Assembly (NCBI GenBank): GCA_039801085.1
Contig: JBDRTY010000005.1
Coordinates: 1 to 64,000 of the forward strand
DNA length: 64,000 nt
Source of the DNA: a candidate division WOR-3 bacterium
GTDB taxonomy: Bacteria; Hydrothermota; Tepidihabitantia; Tepidihabitantales; Tepidihabitantaceae
Direction of reading: 5' to 3'
The notes under the pieces were generated by a model. The model was not told the origin of the DNA and made no database searches. It worked only from the letters and a program-made list of their open reading frames with translations. This document shows, piece after piece, positions 42,564-51,519 of the stretch; the stretch's first letter is position 1, and each line of letters starts with the position of its first letter. Position numbers and translations under genes: made by a program.

Positions 42564-42977
42564 GTGGAGCAGACGCTGCTCGTGATCAAGCCGGATGCGG
42601 TGGCAAGGGGGGTGATCGGTGAGATCATCACCACGATTGAGCGTGCCGGACTGAAGATCGCCGGTCTGGTGATGCGCCGGCTCTCCCGTGCCGAGGCAGA
42701 GGAGTTCTATGCAATTCACCGGGGTAAGGATTTTTTTACCGGGCTGGTGGAGTTCATCATTTCCGGTCCGGTGGTTGCCCTGCTGGTTGAGGGTGAGAAC
42801 GCCCGGCAGCGGGTAAGGGAGCTTGCCGGTGCGACCGATCCGGCAAAGGCAAAACCCGGGACGATCAGACAGCGGTTCGGGACTTCGGTCCGGACCAATG
42901 CGGTCCATGCTGCCAATCCGGCTGAGGATGTGGAGCGGGAGATCAGATTTTTCTTTGGTAATTTAACTCAACCGTAA
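42564..42977 (+). CDS. ndk: Nucleoside diphosphate kinase
   Basis: 137 aa from GTG at 42564, giving MEQTLLVIKPDAVARG as in other Ndk proteins. The active-site His is in NAVHAAN, and GTIRQRFG precedes it. Balances NTP pools by transferring phosphate through the histidine. The upstream in-frame TTG at 42528 is the -35 box, not the start. It is followed by the C25 gene with 10 nt between. Confidence 0.94.
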   Translation: MEQTLLVIKPDAVARGVIGEIITTIERAGLKIAGLVMRRLSRAEAEEFYAIHRGKDFFTGLVEFIISGPVVALLVEGENARQRVRELAGATDPAKAKPGTIRQRFGTSVRTNAVHAANPAEDVEREIRFFFGNLTQP

Positions 42978-42987
42978 GGAGTTCAGA

Positions 42988-45900
42988 ATGAAAAGGTATG
43001 CGGTGCTGCTCGTGCCGGTCCTGCTTTTTGCCGGCATGATTACGAAAACACTGGAGTTCAGCCCAACTGAGCTGAGCATTACCAGTGTCAACGGCTATGA
43101 TGTGGTTCAGCTGAAAAATGCCGGTTCGGTTACCGAGCCGGGCAAGCCGGCGCTGCCGGTGGTGCCGGTGAATGTTGCTGTGCCGGCAAATGCAACGGTG
43201 ACCGGGATTGAGGTTATTCCGCTGGCGACTGAGGAGCTTGCCGGCAGTTACCGGGTTCATCCGGCACAGGAGCCGGTGGTGCTTTCGGCAAAGAGCCAGC
43301 CCGGATTTGTTCCCCCGGACCCGCAGATTTATACCCGGAGTGAGCCGTTTCCGGGCAGGTTTTATGACTGGAACGGCTATACCGGCACGATGATGGGCTG
43401 GCGGGTGTGCGGTTTTGGAGTCTATCCACTCCAGTATGAGCCGGCGAGCGGGAGGCTGACTCTTTACCGGCGGCTGCAGGTGAGGGTCAGCTATCAGGAG
43501 GGGGCGGTCAGTCCGGTGCGGCTTTCCGAGCGCCAGCTGGTGGCGTTTGCGCCGGCGGTGCGCAGTGTTGTGGTCAATCCGGAGGATGTAGGCGGATTCG
43601 CACCCGAGGTCCGGCAGACGGATCAGATGGACTGCGATTATGCGATTATCACCAATGCGACACTGGCTGGCAGTTTTCAGAGTCTGGTTGACTGGCGGAC
43701 GAAGAAGGGACTCTACACCCGCATCTTCCGCACCGACTCGATCAGTGCCCGCTATCCTGGTCGGGACCTGCAGGAGAAGATCCGGAATTTCATCATTGAC
43801 TACTGGACCAATCACGGGCTGATCTATGTTCTGCTGGCGGGTGACAACTCACTGGTACCGGCACGCCGGGCAAGGTGTGTGGTCGGAACTACTACCGATG
43901 ACATTCCGGCCGATCTCTATTATGCGGACCTGCAGTGGTCCTGGGACGGTAACCGGAATAACATCTTCGGCGAGATGAGCGGTGATACGGTGGATCTGTT
44001 CTACGACCTGTTTCTGGGCCGGGCATCGGTGGACAATGCGACCCAGGTGAGCACCTTTATCAGCAAGACGCTGTTTTATGAAAAGACGCCGACGACCGAC
44101 TATTTGCAGCGGATGCTTCTTCCCTATGTGATGCTCTGGTCCTCATCCGGCTATTCGGGCCGGGTGGTCTCAGAGACGATTGCTGCCAAGACCCCATCCG
44201 GCTGGACCGATGCCTATATTGCCAACCCGACTACCACCACACCGATGCGGGATTCAATCAACCGGGGATATCATTTCTGTCATGCTGCTGCCCACGGCGA
44301 TGATTACGGGTTTTACACCGAGAGCGGAACCCCGATTTACACGACCAGCACCGCAAGCGGTCAGACCAACTCGACCCGGCCGGTGATTCTGAACTCGATC
44401 GCCTGCATCTCGGGCAATTTTGAGGCTGAGGACTGTCTGGCTGAGGCGCTGATGAACAATGCTAATGGCGGGGCGGTTGCCACGATCATGAACTCCCGTT
44501 ACGGCTGGGGAACACCACCGACCATGGGTCCGAGTGAGAAGCTGGACTGCATGTTTTATGACTATTACTTCATCGGCGATACGGTGGAGATCGGCAGAAA
44601 TCACTGTTCAAGCAAGAATGTCTACGGTTACATTGCCCAGAGTCAGGCGGTGTGGCGCTGGTGCTATTATGAGCTGAATCTGTTCGGGGATCCGGCACTG
44701 CCGCTGTGGAATGGTGCACCGGGCACGATGAGCGCCCAGAACCGGGATACGATCACGACCGGTGCCCAGAGTTTTCAGGTGACGGTGACGAGCAGCGGTT
44801 CACCGGTGGTCGGCGCGCTGGTCTGCTGCTACAAGCCGGGAGAGGTGCATGAGGTCGGGTATACGAACGGCAGCGGGGTTGCGACGGTGACCATCAATCC
44901 GTTGACCACAGGGACGCTGTACCTCACGGTCAGCCGCAAGCAGTATCTGCCGGTGGAGAAGATGGTGGTGGTGGTGCCGGGCACACCTCAGCCGTATATC
45001 ACCATTATCCGGACCTTTGTTGATGACGGGGGCAACAACCAGCTCGATCCGGGCGAGACCGCGGATCTCTATGTGACGGTGAAAAATATCGGCAGTGCCG
45101 GGGCAACAAATGTGACGGGCAGACTGCGCACCGCTTCGGGTTATATCACGATGAGCGATTCCACCGCCAGCTACGGGACGCTGAATGCCAATGACACCGC
45201 CCGGGGCGACCGATACCGATTGACCGCCAGCGCCTCAACACCGCCGGGCAGCCAGATCAGTTTCACGCTGAATATTATCAGCAACGAAGGCAGCTGGAAT
45301 CCGACTTTCAGCCTGACGGTCGGCACACCCCAGCAGCCGGGACAGCTCTGGGTCAATCATGATACCGGCAACTGCAAGCTGAGCGTCACCGCGCTCGGTT
45401 CAATTGGGTTCACCGAACCGCCGAGTCTGGATCTTGGTGCCGGGTTCTCCTACCCGAAGACGAGCGCGAGTCATCTTTACTATTCAAGTCTGCTGGTGGG
45501 TAACAGCGAAAGTTATGTCGTGGACCGGTTCTACGGCCGGCCCGCCTCGAGCATCAATACCGATTTCCAGCTGGTGGACAGTGTGCGGATGATCTTCCCG
45601 CCGCAGTCCGGGGATGAGCAGTTCCGGGCGGTCCTGAGTGACGCCGCGCATTCAACCCCCAAAAACCTGCGCATAACTCAGAACAGCTATATGTCGGCAC
45701 AGCCCGGCTATGATGATTTTGTCGTGCTGGTATATGATATTCAGAATCAGGGCTCAAGTGCGGTGAACGGTCTCTATGCCGGCATCTTTGCCGACTTTGA
45801 TGTCGGAGCAGATCCGACCCAGAATACGGTGACAAGCAGTGAGGCCAAGCGGTTCAGCTACATGCGGTCCGCATCCAGCGCCAACCCCTGTGTCGGGGTG

Positions 45901-46488
45901 AAGATCCTTGAGCCGCAGTCTTTTGCCAACCTGTGTGCGATTGACCATGCGCGCTATGTTTATCCCGATTCGGCGATGACCGAGGGGATGAAGTTCCGGA
46001 TTCTCAATGGCACGGTCAGTCAGCGCAACTCCAACCGCAGCTATGACTGGTCGGTCGGGGTTTCGGTCGGGCCTTTCAATCTCAACCCGGGTGCGAGCCA
46101 GCGGGTGGCGTTTGCCTTTGTCGGTGGCACCTCGGCAGCCGATTTTGAAGCCAATGCGGACAGCGCCCAGTCCTGGTATGACAACTATCTCGGGATTCAG
46201 GCGGAGGAAGGAGGACAGCGGAGTCCGGAATTTGCCGGTATCAGAATTGTTCCCAATCCGCTTTCCAGCCTGGTCTGCCTGAGTTACAACCTGAATCAGG
46301 CAGGACGGGTGCAGGTTGCACTCTATGACATCACCGGCCGGCAGGTTGCCGGTCTTCTTGACCGGCACCTGGAACCGGGCAGACTGGAGCTGCGCTGGGA
46401 TGCGAGCCGGCTCGCCTGCGGAGTGTATCTGGTGAAGATTACTACACCCGGTGGCATAGATTCCCAGAAACTGGTGATCAGACGCTGA
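42988..46488 (+). CDS. Gingipain-like C25 cysteine peptidase with sorting domain
   Basis: 1166 aa, complete. Signal peptide (MKRYAVLLVPVLLFAG) and gingipain-type propeptide to about residue 210. The catalytic pair is His436 in AAAHGDDYG and Cys473 in SIACISGNFEAEDC, 37 residues apart. Ig-like and CARDB-like modules follow (DDGGNNQLDPGETADLYV). The C-terminal about 80 residues (IRIVPNPLSS, VQVALYDITGRQV, GVYLVKI, QKLVIRR) are a type A sorting domain. AAGGAG precedes the ATG. Same family as the protein at the left edge. Confidence 0.9.
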   Translation: MKRYAVLLVPVLLFAGMITKTLEFSPTELSITSVNGYDVVQLKNAGSVTEPGKPALPVVPVNVAVPANATVTGIEVIPLATEELAGSYRVHPAQEPVVLSAKSQPGFVPPDPQIYTRSEPFPGRFYDWNGYTGTMMGWRVCGFGVYPLQYEPASGRLTLYRRLQVRVSYQEGAVSPVRLSERQLVAFAPAVRSVVVNPEDVGGFAPEVRQTDQMDCDYAIITNATLAGSFQSLVDWRTKKGLYTRIFRTDSISARYPGRDLQEKIRNFIIDYWTNHGLIYVLLAGDNSLVPARRARCVVGTTTDDIPADLYYADLQWSWDGNRNNIFGEMSGDTVDLFYDLFLGRASVDNATQVSTFISKTLFYEKTPTTDYLQRMLLPYVMLWSSSGYSGRVVSETIAAKTPSGWTDAYIANPTTTTPMRDSINRGYHFCHAAAHGDDYGFYTESGTPIYTTSTASGQTNSTRPVILNSIACISGNFEAEDCLAEALMNNANGGAVATIMNSRYGWGTPPTMGPSEKLDCMFYDYYFIGDTVEIGRNHCSSKNVYGYIAQSQAVWRWCYYELNLFGDPALPLWNGAPGTMSAQNRDTITTGAQSFQVTVTSSGSPVVGALVCCYKPGEVHEVGYTNGSGVATVTINPLTTGTLYLTVSRKQYLPVEKMVVVVPGTPQPYITIIRTFVDDGGNNQLDPGETADLYVTVKNIGSAGATNVTGRLRTASGYITMSDSTASYGTLNANDTARGDRYRLTASASTPPGSQISFTLNIISNEGSWNPTFSLTVGTPQQPGQLWVNHDTGNCKLSVTALGSIGFTEPPSLDLGAGFSYPKTSASHLYYSSLLVGNSESYVVDRFYGRPASSINTDFQLVDSVRMIFPPQSGDEQFRAVLSDAAHSTPKNLRITQNSYMSAQPGYDDFVVLVYDIQNQGSSAVNGLYAGIFADFDVGADPTQNTVTSSEAKRFSYMRSASSANPCVGVKILEPQSFANLCAIDHARYVYPDSAMTEGMKFRILNGTVSQRNSNRSYDWSVGVSVGPFNLNPGASQRVAFAFVGGTSAADFEANADSAQSWYDNYLGIQAEEGGQRSPEFAGIRIVPNPLSSLVCLSYNLNQAGRVQVALYDITGRQVAGLLDRHLEPGRLELRWDASRLACGVYLVKITTPGGIDSQKLVIRR

Positions 46489-46508
46489 GCCCGGACAGTA
46501 AATCAAAA

Positions 46509-46530
46509 GGGGGTGTCGGCCGACACCCCC
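46509..46530. terminator. Intrinsic terminator between convergent genes
   Basis: Perfect 22-bp palindrome (GGGGGTGTCGG and its complement), AAAA before and TTATTTTTT after. Ends the C25 gene and probably also the FG-GAP gene from the other side. Confidence 0.88.
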
Positions 46531-46549
46531 TTATTTTTTCTTTCCGGAA

Positions 46550-48274
46550 TTACCTGGTAATCAGCAGTTTCTGGCAGATTTGACCGGTTCCTGTCTGAAC
46601 AAAGTAGATGCCGGGTGCGAGGCAGGTGGGGAGCACAAATCCATCGGTTTTGGCGGTGAGACCGGAAATGCGGGCACCGGTGCGGTCATAAAGCCGGACC
46701 GGCAGCGATCTCAGCGGTGCCGGCTGGAACCGGATGTGATCACCCGGACGGGCAACTCCCGGCACCAGCCGGAAATATCCCGGCAGATTATGGTGGTATT
46801 CACTGATGCCGGTGACGGGATGCCGGTAAAGACCGGTGCGCTGCATGTCAAACTGGTAGGTGGGCCACTGCCACCGGTCCCGGAACCAGGGGACATCGGT
46901 TTCCCAGATGGTGACGCTCATCGTATTGGCGTTATCATAGGAGACAGCAACGATGTCCATGGTGTCATCGCCGTCAACATCCGCGACGGTGGCACCATTG
47001 AGATAGGTCCAGCCCCTTGGCCGCAGGGGCCAGCCGGACACCGGTGTACCGTCATGATGGACCGCATAGAGGTAGCCGAGGGTGTCGGTGTTGGAGAGCA
47101 GATTGCTCGTAAAAATTATTTCCATGTCGCCGTCTCCGTCAAGGTCGGCAACGGTGATGTTGCCCTCTGCCGCATCGCCGTTGGGCTGATAAACCGGGAA
47201 ACCGGGCAGGATTGAGCCGTCAGCACTCAGGGCATAGAGCACCGAGGCACCGCCACCGACCACACCGGACAGACCGCACAGCACCTTGAGCTCACCGTTG
47301 AGATAAAGATCAGCAACCGTGGGCGGACAGTAGGTCCAGCGCGGGAAGGGGCAGGGCCAGCCGTCCATAATCGTGCCGTTGTGGCGGAAGACATAGACAC
47401 CCTGGGTTCCCTGATGCATGGCGACGATGATTTCCAGCGTGTCGTCACCATCAAGATCGGCAAGCGCGGGTGACTGGTAGGAGAACTTGGCGCCGTTGGG
47501 ACTTGTGACAGGCCAGCCGGGCAGAATGGTACCGTCAGGATGGAGGACATAGAGTGAGTTATAGGAGGCGTAGACGATTTCCGCCTGACCGTCAAGGTTG
47601 ATATCGCCAACCGCAGCGCCGAGTGCAGGTACATGATCAAGCGAGCAGGGCCAGGCACCGGGCTGACGGGTTCCGTTGTAACGCAGGACATGGAGATGAC
47701 CGATCGGCCAGTCCCGTTCGCCGACGATGATCTCGAGTGAATCATCGCCGTCAATGTCCGCCAGTGTGGGTGAATCGGCAAAGTTGCCATTGACCAGACC
47801 GGTGAAGGGAAATCCGGGCTTGACATTGCCGTTGCGGTCATAGACATAGACCGCACCACCGCTGGTCATTCCCCGGGTACAGATGGCAATCTCAATCTGG
47901 CCGTCCCGGTCGATGTCGGCTGCTGCCGCCGCATATTGGCCCATATAGGAAAAACTTTTCGGCCAGCCGGGATAATAGTTTCCATCGTAGCGCCAGACAT
48001 GCAGCTGTCCGGCAGTTGAGGGCATGATCACCTCAAGCCGGCCGTCAGCGTCAAGATCAGCCAGCGTGGCGCCCCGTGCCGGTCCGAACTGCGGATTGTA
48101 GGTTACCTTTTTCGGCCAGCCGGGCATGATTTGGAGCTCGTCGGTTGCCGGCAGACCTGCTGGCAGGTCTGCCGGAGTGATGGTGAGCATACCCGGCACC
48201 CTGGTTTGGGTCCCGGTGAACTCAACCTTCAATCCCGGTTGCAGGACAATCAGGAGTACAAGCATTGCGTTCAT
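46550..48274 (-). CDS. Secreted FG-GAP/VCBS-repeat protein with sorting domain
   Basis: 574 aa. A short N-terminal signal (MNAMLVLLIVL) is followed by many repeats of the type ADLDGDGDMEIIFTS / GWP, which form an integrin-like beta-propeller with calcium-type DxDxDG loops. The C-terminus (VRLYDRTGARI, APGIYFVQTG, QKLLITR) is a type A sorting domain. AAGGAGG precedes the ATG, and the gene starts 9 nt after hypA. Role probably adhesion or binding. Confidence 0.82.
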   Translation of the reverse strand: MNAMLVLLIVLQPGLKVEFTGTQTRVPGMLTITPADLPAGLPATDELQIMPGWPKKVTYNPQFGPARGATLADLDADGRLEVIMPSTAGQLHVWRYDGNYYPGWPKSFSYMGQYAAAAADIDRDGQIEIAICTRGMTSGGAVYVYDRNGNVKPGFPFTGLVNGNFADSPTLADIDGDDSLEIIVGERDWPIGHLHVLRYNGTRQPGAWPCSLDHVPALGAAVGDINLDGQAEIVYASYNSLYVLHPDGTILPGWPVTSPNGAKFSYQSPALADLDGDDTLEIIVAMHQGTQGVYVFRHNGTIMDGWPCPFPRWTYCPPTVADLYLNGELKVLCGLSGVVGGGASVLYALSADGSILPGFPVYQPNGDAAEGNITVADLDGDGDMEIIFTSNLLSNTDTLGYLYAVHHDGTPVSGWPLRPRGWTYLNGATVADVDGDDTMDIVAVSYDNANTMSVTIWETDVPWFRDRWQWPTYQFDMQRTGLYRHPVTGISEYHHNLPGYFRLVPGVARPGDHIRFQPAPLRSLPVRLYDRTGARISGLTAKTDGFVLPTCLAPGIYFVQTGTGQICQKLLITR

Positions 48275-48283
48275 AAAGCCTCC

Positions 48284-48613
48284 TTACTCAATTTCAATGC
48301 TTTCAACTGTCAGTTCATCACCGCCGGTGATTTCAGCACCGGCATTGCAGGTGCACATTTCTTCAACTGATCCGAACTCCTGTCCGCATTTCGGGCAGCG
48401 CAGGCGGAGCGGAGCCGGTCTGAATTCCAGCTCGGCACTTTCCAGTAGCGGATGATCCTTGAGCTGGTCAAAGTAAAACCGGACACATTCGGGGACAACT
48501 GAGGAATGTTCCCCAATCAGCAGGGTGATCCGCCGGATTCTGCGGGCACCGTTCTTTTCCGCTTCCCGGATTACCTGACTGATCAGGCTGCTGGTAATGG
48601 CAAACTCATGCAT
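48284..48613 (-). CDS. hypA: Hydrogenase nickel incorporation protein HypA
   Basis: 109 aa. The N-terminal MHE nickel ligand motif (MHEFAITSSLI) is present. The zinc site uses CPKCG and a second pair in CTCNAG, a C-x-C variant of the usual CxxC. Delivers nickel to NiFe hydrogenase. No hydrogenase or other hyp gene is in the window. It starts 5 nt after the DUF2723 gene. Confidence 0.88.
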   Translation of the reverse strand: MHEFAITSSLISQVIREAEKNGARRIRRITLLIGEHSSVVPECVRFYFDQLKDHPLLESAELEFRPAPLRLRCPKCGQEFGSVEEMCTCNAGAEITGGDELTVESIEIE

Positions 48614-48618
48614 CCAGT

Positions 48619-51498
48619 TTAAGGCAGCGAGTGCAGCAGCCGGGCGGCATTGGAGTCGGCAGGATGACGCCGGAGCCAGTCGGCAAGCAGCGTGCGGGCG
48701 CGGTTATAATCGTGCAGGTCGTCAACATAGAGCCGGTAGAGGACATTGACGAGCTGCCATTCATCCGGGTACATCGCCAGCGCCTGCTGGAACATCTTCT
48801 CTGCCTCCGGATAGTTGCCCATGCCCTGAGCGATCAGACCGCGCTGGAGTATCAGTTCGAGCCGGAGTCTGGGGTCGTCACCGGCATAGGCGAGTGCCGA
48901 ATCGACCGCCATCAGTGCCGCGGAGTAGTTACTGCTCAGTGCTGAAAAGCGGGAGTAGTGATAGAAGAGGAGCATCTTCTGCGGTGCTTCCAGTTCGAAA
49001 CGGAGTGCCGGTTGCAGTGTTGAGCAGGCAGCGGCATAGTTGCCGGCGCGGGCGTATTCCATTGCCAGAAGGAGGTAGGAATGGGCATAGGTGATGAGCA
49101 GGCCGCGGGTATTTTCATCCTTCTCCACGCGCGGGTCGAGCATCGATTTCATCTTGAACTGCTCAAACAGGAGCCGGCGGGTGCGGGCGGTGTCAATCTG
49201 TCCTTCACCCGGAATCTTTTCCCGTTCGCCGACAACCCGCTGGACCAGACCCTCCAGCCGGAGATAAGGCTGGACATCCTGCATATTGTCGGGGGAGACG
49301 GTGGTGGCGAAATAGACCGGGCTGCGGGGCTGATAACCGGGACCGAATACCTTCGCCATGAACTCCTGCGGTGTGGACTCATAATCCTGAGGCCAGATGA
49401 GCCTCACTCCGCCGGCGGTGGCAACGATGTTGCGGATCATGATATCCTTGAGCAGGACCACCCGGTTGTTTTTGGTCACAAATCCCTGGGGCAGGCGCTC
49501 GATTTCTTCCTCGCTGAAGGAAATCGGTGCCCCCCAGCGCTTGAGCTGTTTGCAGTACCAGACGGTGTTGAGCAGTGACAGGTTGGCGACTGCCACATTT
49601 TTGCCGAAGTTCAGATCGTTGTCCGCCACGATTGAGGGCACGGTCTGCATGAACCAGAGCGGAAAGGTGTCGTTGTCACCGTTGGTGAAGACAACCGCCT
49701 TGTCCCCCTCACAGCAGACGAGCATGTTATAGCCGTATTCAGCGGGAATCCAGTTGTGGCGCCGGGTGACGGTCTTGTAATTGAGCAGCATCGGGGCAAA
49801 TCCGAAGGCAAGGAAGAGTCCGGCAACAACGGGCATCGGGGCAAATTTTTTATCCTTCAGTTCCGCATCAAGCCATTTGAGCAGGGCATAGGCGCCATTA
49901 CCGATGAAGATGGTATAGAAGACAAATGAGAAGGCAAAGAAGTAGTCACGCTCGCGCACCTCCCGGAACTTGAGCTCGGGTCTGGGGTCGGAGGGGGAAA
50001 ATTTCAGGTTGAGATAGGTGAGCAGTCCGAGCGAGGCGACGATGAAGGCAACAAAGATCAGGGCGAATGATTTCTTGTCCCGCTTGAACTGATGGACCAT
50101 ACCCCAGATGCCGAGCAGCGGAGGAATCAGTCCCAGTATTCCCTGCCAGCCCAGCCGGAGAAAGATGCGGGGAATGTTGGTAAAGAGGACATCCAGAAAG
50201 CGCTCGTTGCCCCACTGCCAGAGGAAGTAGCGGGTGTAAAAGGCGATCTGCTCAATATAGGCGCGGAAGACATCAAAGACCGGATTGCGGTTAGCCCGCC
50301 ATTCATCTTCGGTCAGAAACTGGGTCTTGCGCGGGAACAGGCGCATCGGGTCATACTGCTCCCGCTTGAGCACGCTGACGAAGTCGCGCCAGCGTGCCGG
50401 TTCCACTTCGTTGATCGCCGGATAGTGGCGGGCACGGATGAGCATGATGAACTGGACTGTGCCGGCAAGCAGAACCAGTCCGAGGAGCAGACCAACATAG
50501 CCGGCACGCAGTTTCTTCCGGGTGTGGAGCCAGTAGAGGTAACCGCCGTAGCCGAGGATGAAGAGAATCACCAGCGCCGGCGAGCGGAACCAGCGCTCAA
50601 TGAAGGCAACGGTCGGGGAGGCGAGGAAGAGGACGATGTCATCCATGAGTTTCTGTCCGGCGCCGATGTAGGCGACGAGGAAGACGCCAGCCAGAATCCC
50701 CAGCCCGTAGAGCAGAGTAAGATTTCTCTCCGAGCGCTCCATGATCCGGATGGCATAATAAGTGCCGGCAAGGATCAGGGGCACAACGATGAAGGTGCCG
50801 GCAGAGAGCCCCATTTCATTCACGGTCAGGATCAGCAGATAGCCGACCATGAATTCAATGAAACGCAGATGAATCACCGCCTGCCGGTCAACGAGCAGGG
50901 CGAAGATGAGCACCGCAAAGACCACGAGCATCGGAGTGAAGTGGATGCCGGTGGCGACAAAGAGCAGAAAGATGGCGGCGAGAATCTGACGGTTGTCACC
51001 GGTCCCTCTTTCCCGGCCTTCTCGCCAGACAAGCGCCAGATAGAGCACAGTCAGGGCGATGACCACACAGGGACCGTAGACTTCAGCCTCGACACAGTTA
51101 TCCCAGTAGGAATAGGCAAACCCGCACATCAGGGCACCGAAGGCACCGGCAATGTGCGGTAGCCACGGGCGCCGGTTCTTTTCTGTGGCAGCGTTGATAG
51201 CAAGAATCTTGATGACGATGAGATAGAGCAGTCCGCAAGAGAAGGCACCGAACAGGGCAGGGATGAGATTTACCCGGAAGGCGATTTCCCGACCGATTGG
51301 CAGCATGGTGAAGATTCTGCCCAGCATGACAAACAGCGGTGTGCCGGGGGGATGAGGAATACCGGCAATGTAGGAGACGGCGATCAGTTCGGCACAGTCC
51401 CAGAAGGATGCGGTGGGCGCAACACTGTAGAGATAGACGCCCAGAACCACCAGAAATATCAGGAGAAAGATAACCAGGCGCCAGCGTGATTCATTCAT
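48619..51498 (-). CDS. DUF2723 membrane protein with C-terminal TPR
   Basis: 959 aa. The N-terminal half has about 12 membrane helices and the DUF2723 signature (SVAPTASFWDCAELIAVSYIAGIPHPPGTPLF), a GT-C-like glycosyltransferase fold. The later soluble part ends in tetratricopeptide repeats (YPEAEKMFQQALAMYPDEW). Probably transfers sugar to exported proteins, by analogy with O-mannosyltransferases. AAAGGAG precedes the start. Confidence 0.82.
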   Translation of the reverse strand: MNESRWRLVIFLLIFLVVLGVYLYSVAPTASFWDCAELIAVSYIAGIPHPPGTPLFVMLGRIFTMLPIGREIAFRVNLIPALFGAFSCGLLYLIVIKILAINAATEKNRRPWLPHIAGAFGALMCGFAYSYWDNCVEAEVYGPCVVIALTVLYLALVWREGRERGTGDNRQILAAIFLLFVATGIHFTPMLVVFAVLIFALLVDRQAVIHLRFIEFMVGYLLILTVNEMGLSAGTFIVVPLILAGTYYAIRIMERSERNLTLLYGLGILAGVFLVAYIGAGQKLMDDIVLFLASPTVAFIERWFRSPALVILFILGYGGYLYWLHTRKKLRAGYVGLLLGLVLLAGTVQFIMLIRARHYPAINEVEPARWRDFVSVLKREQYDPMRLFPRKTQFLTEDEWRANRNPVFDVFRAYIEQIAFYTRYFLWQWGNERFLDVLFTNIPRIFLRLGWQGILGLIPPLLGIWGMVHQFKRDKKSFALIFVAFIVASLGLLTYLNLKFSPSDPRPELKFREVRERDYFFAFSFVFYTIFIGNGAYALLKWLDAELKDKKFAPMPVVAGLFLAFGFAPMLLNYKTVTRRHNWIPAEYGYNMLVCCEGDKAVVFTNGDNDTFPLWFMQTVPSIVADNDLNFGKNVAVANLSLLNTVWYCKQLKRWGAPISFSEEEIERLPQGFVTKNNRVVLLKDIMIRNIVATAGGVRLIWPQDYESTPQEFMAKVFGPGYQPRSPVYFATTVSPDNMQDVQPYLRLEGLVQRVVGEREKIPGEGQIDTARTRRLLFEQFKMKSMLDPRVEKDENTRGLLITYAHSYLLLAMEYARAGNYAAACSTLQPALRFELEAPQKMLLFYHYSRFSALSSNYSAALMAVDSALAYAGDDPRLRLELILQRGLIAQGMGNYPEAEKMFQQALAMYPDEWQLVNVLYRLYVDDLHDYNRARTLLADWLRRHPADSNAARLLHSLP

Positions 51499-51519
51499 CT
51501 TCTAAGCTCCTTTGGTTCA

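Noticed and set aside
50092-51162. 356-codon open frame antisense to the DUF2723 gene
   Set aside because: Acidic, His/Gln-rich composition with no motif or promoter, opposite a clear membrane protein gene.
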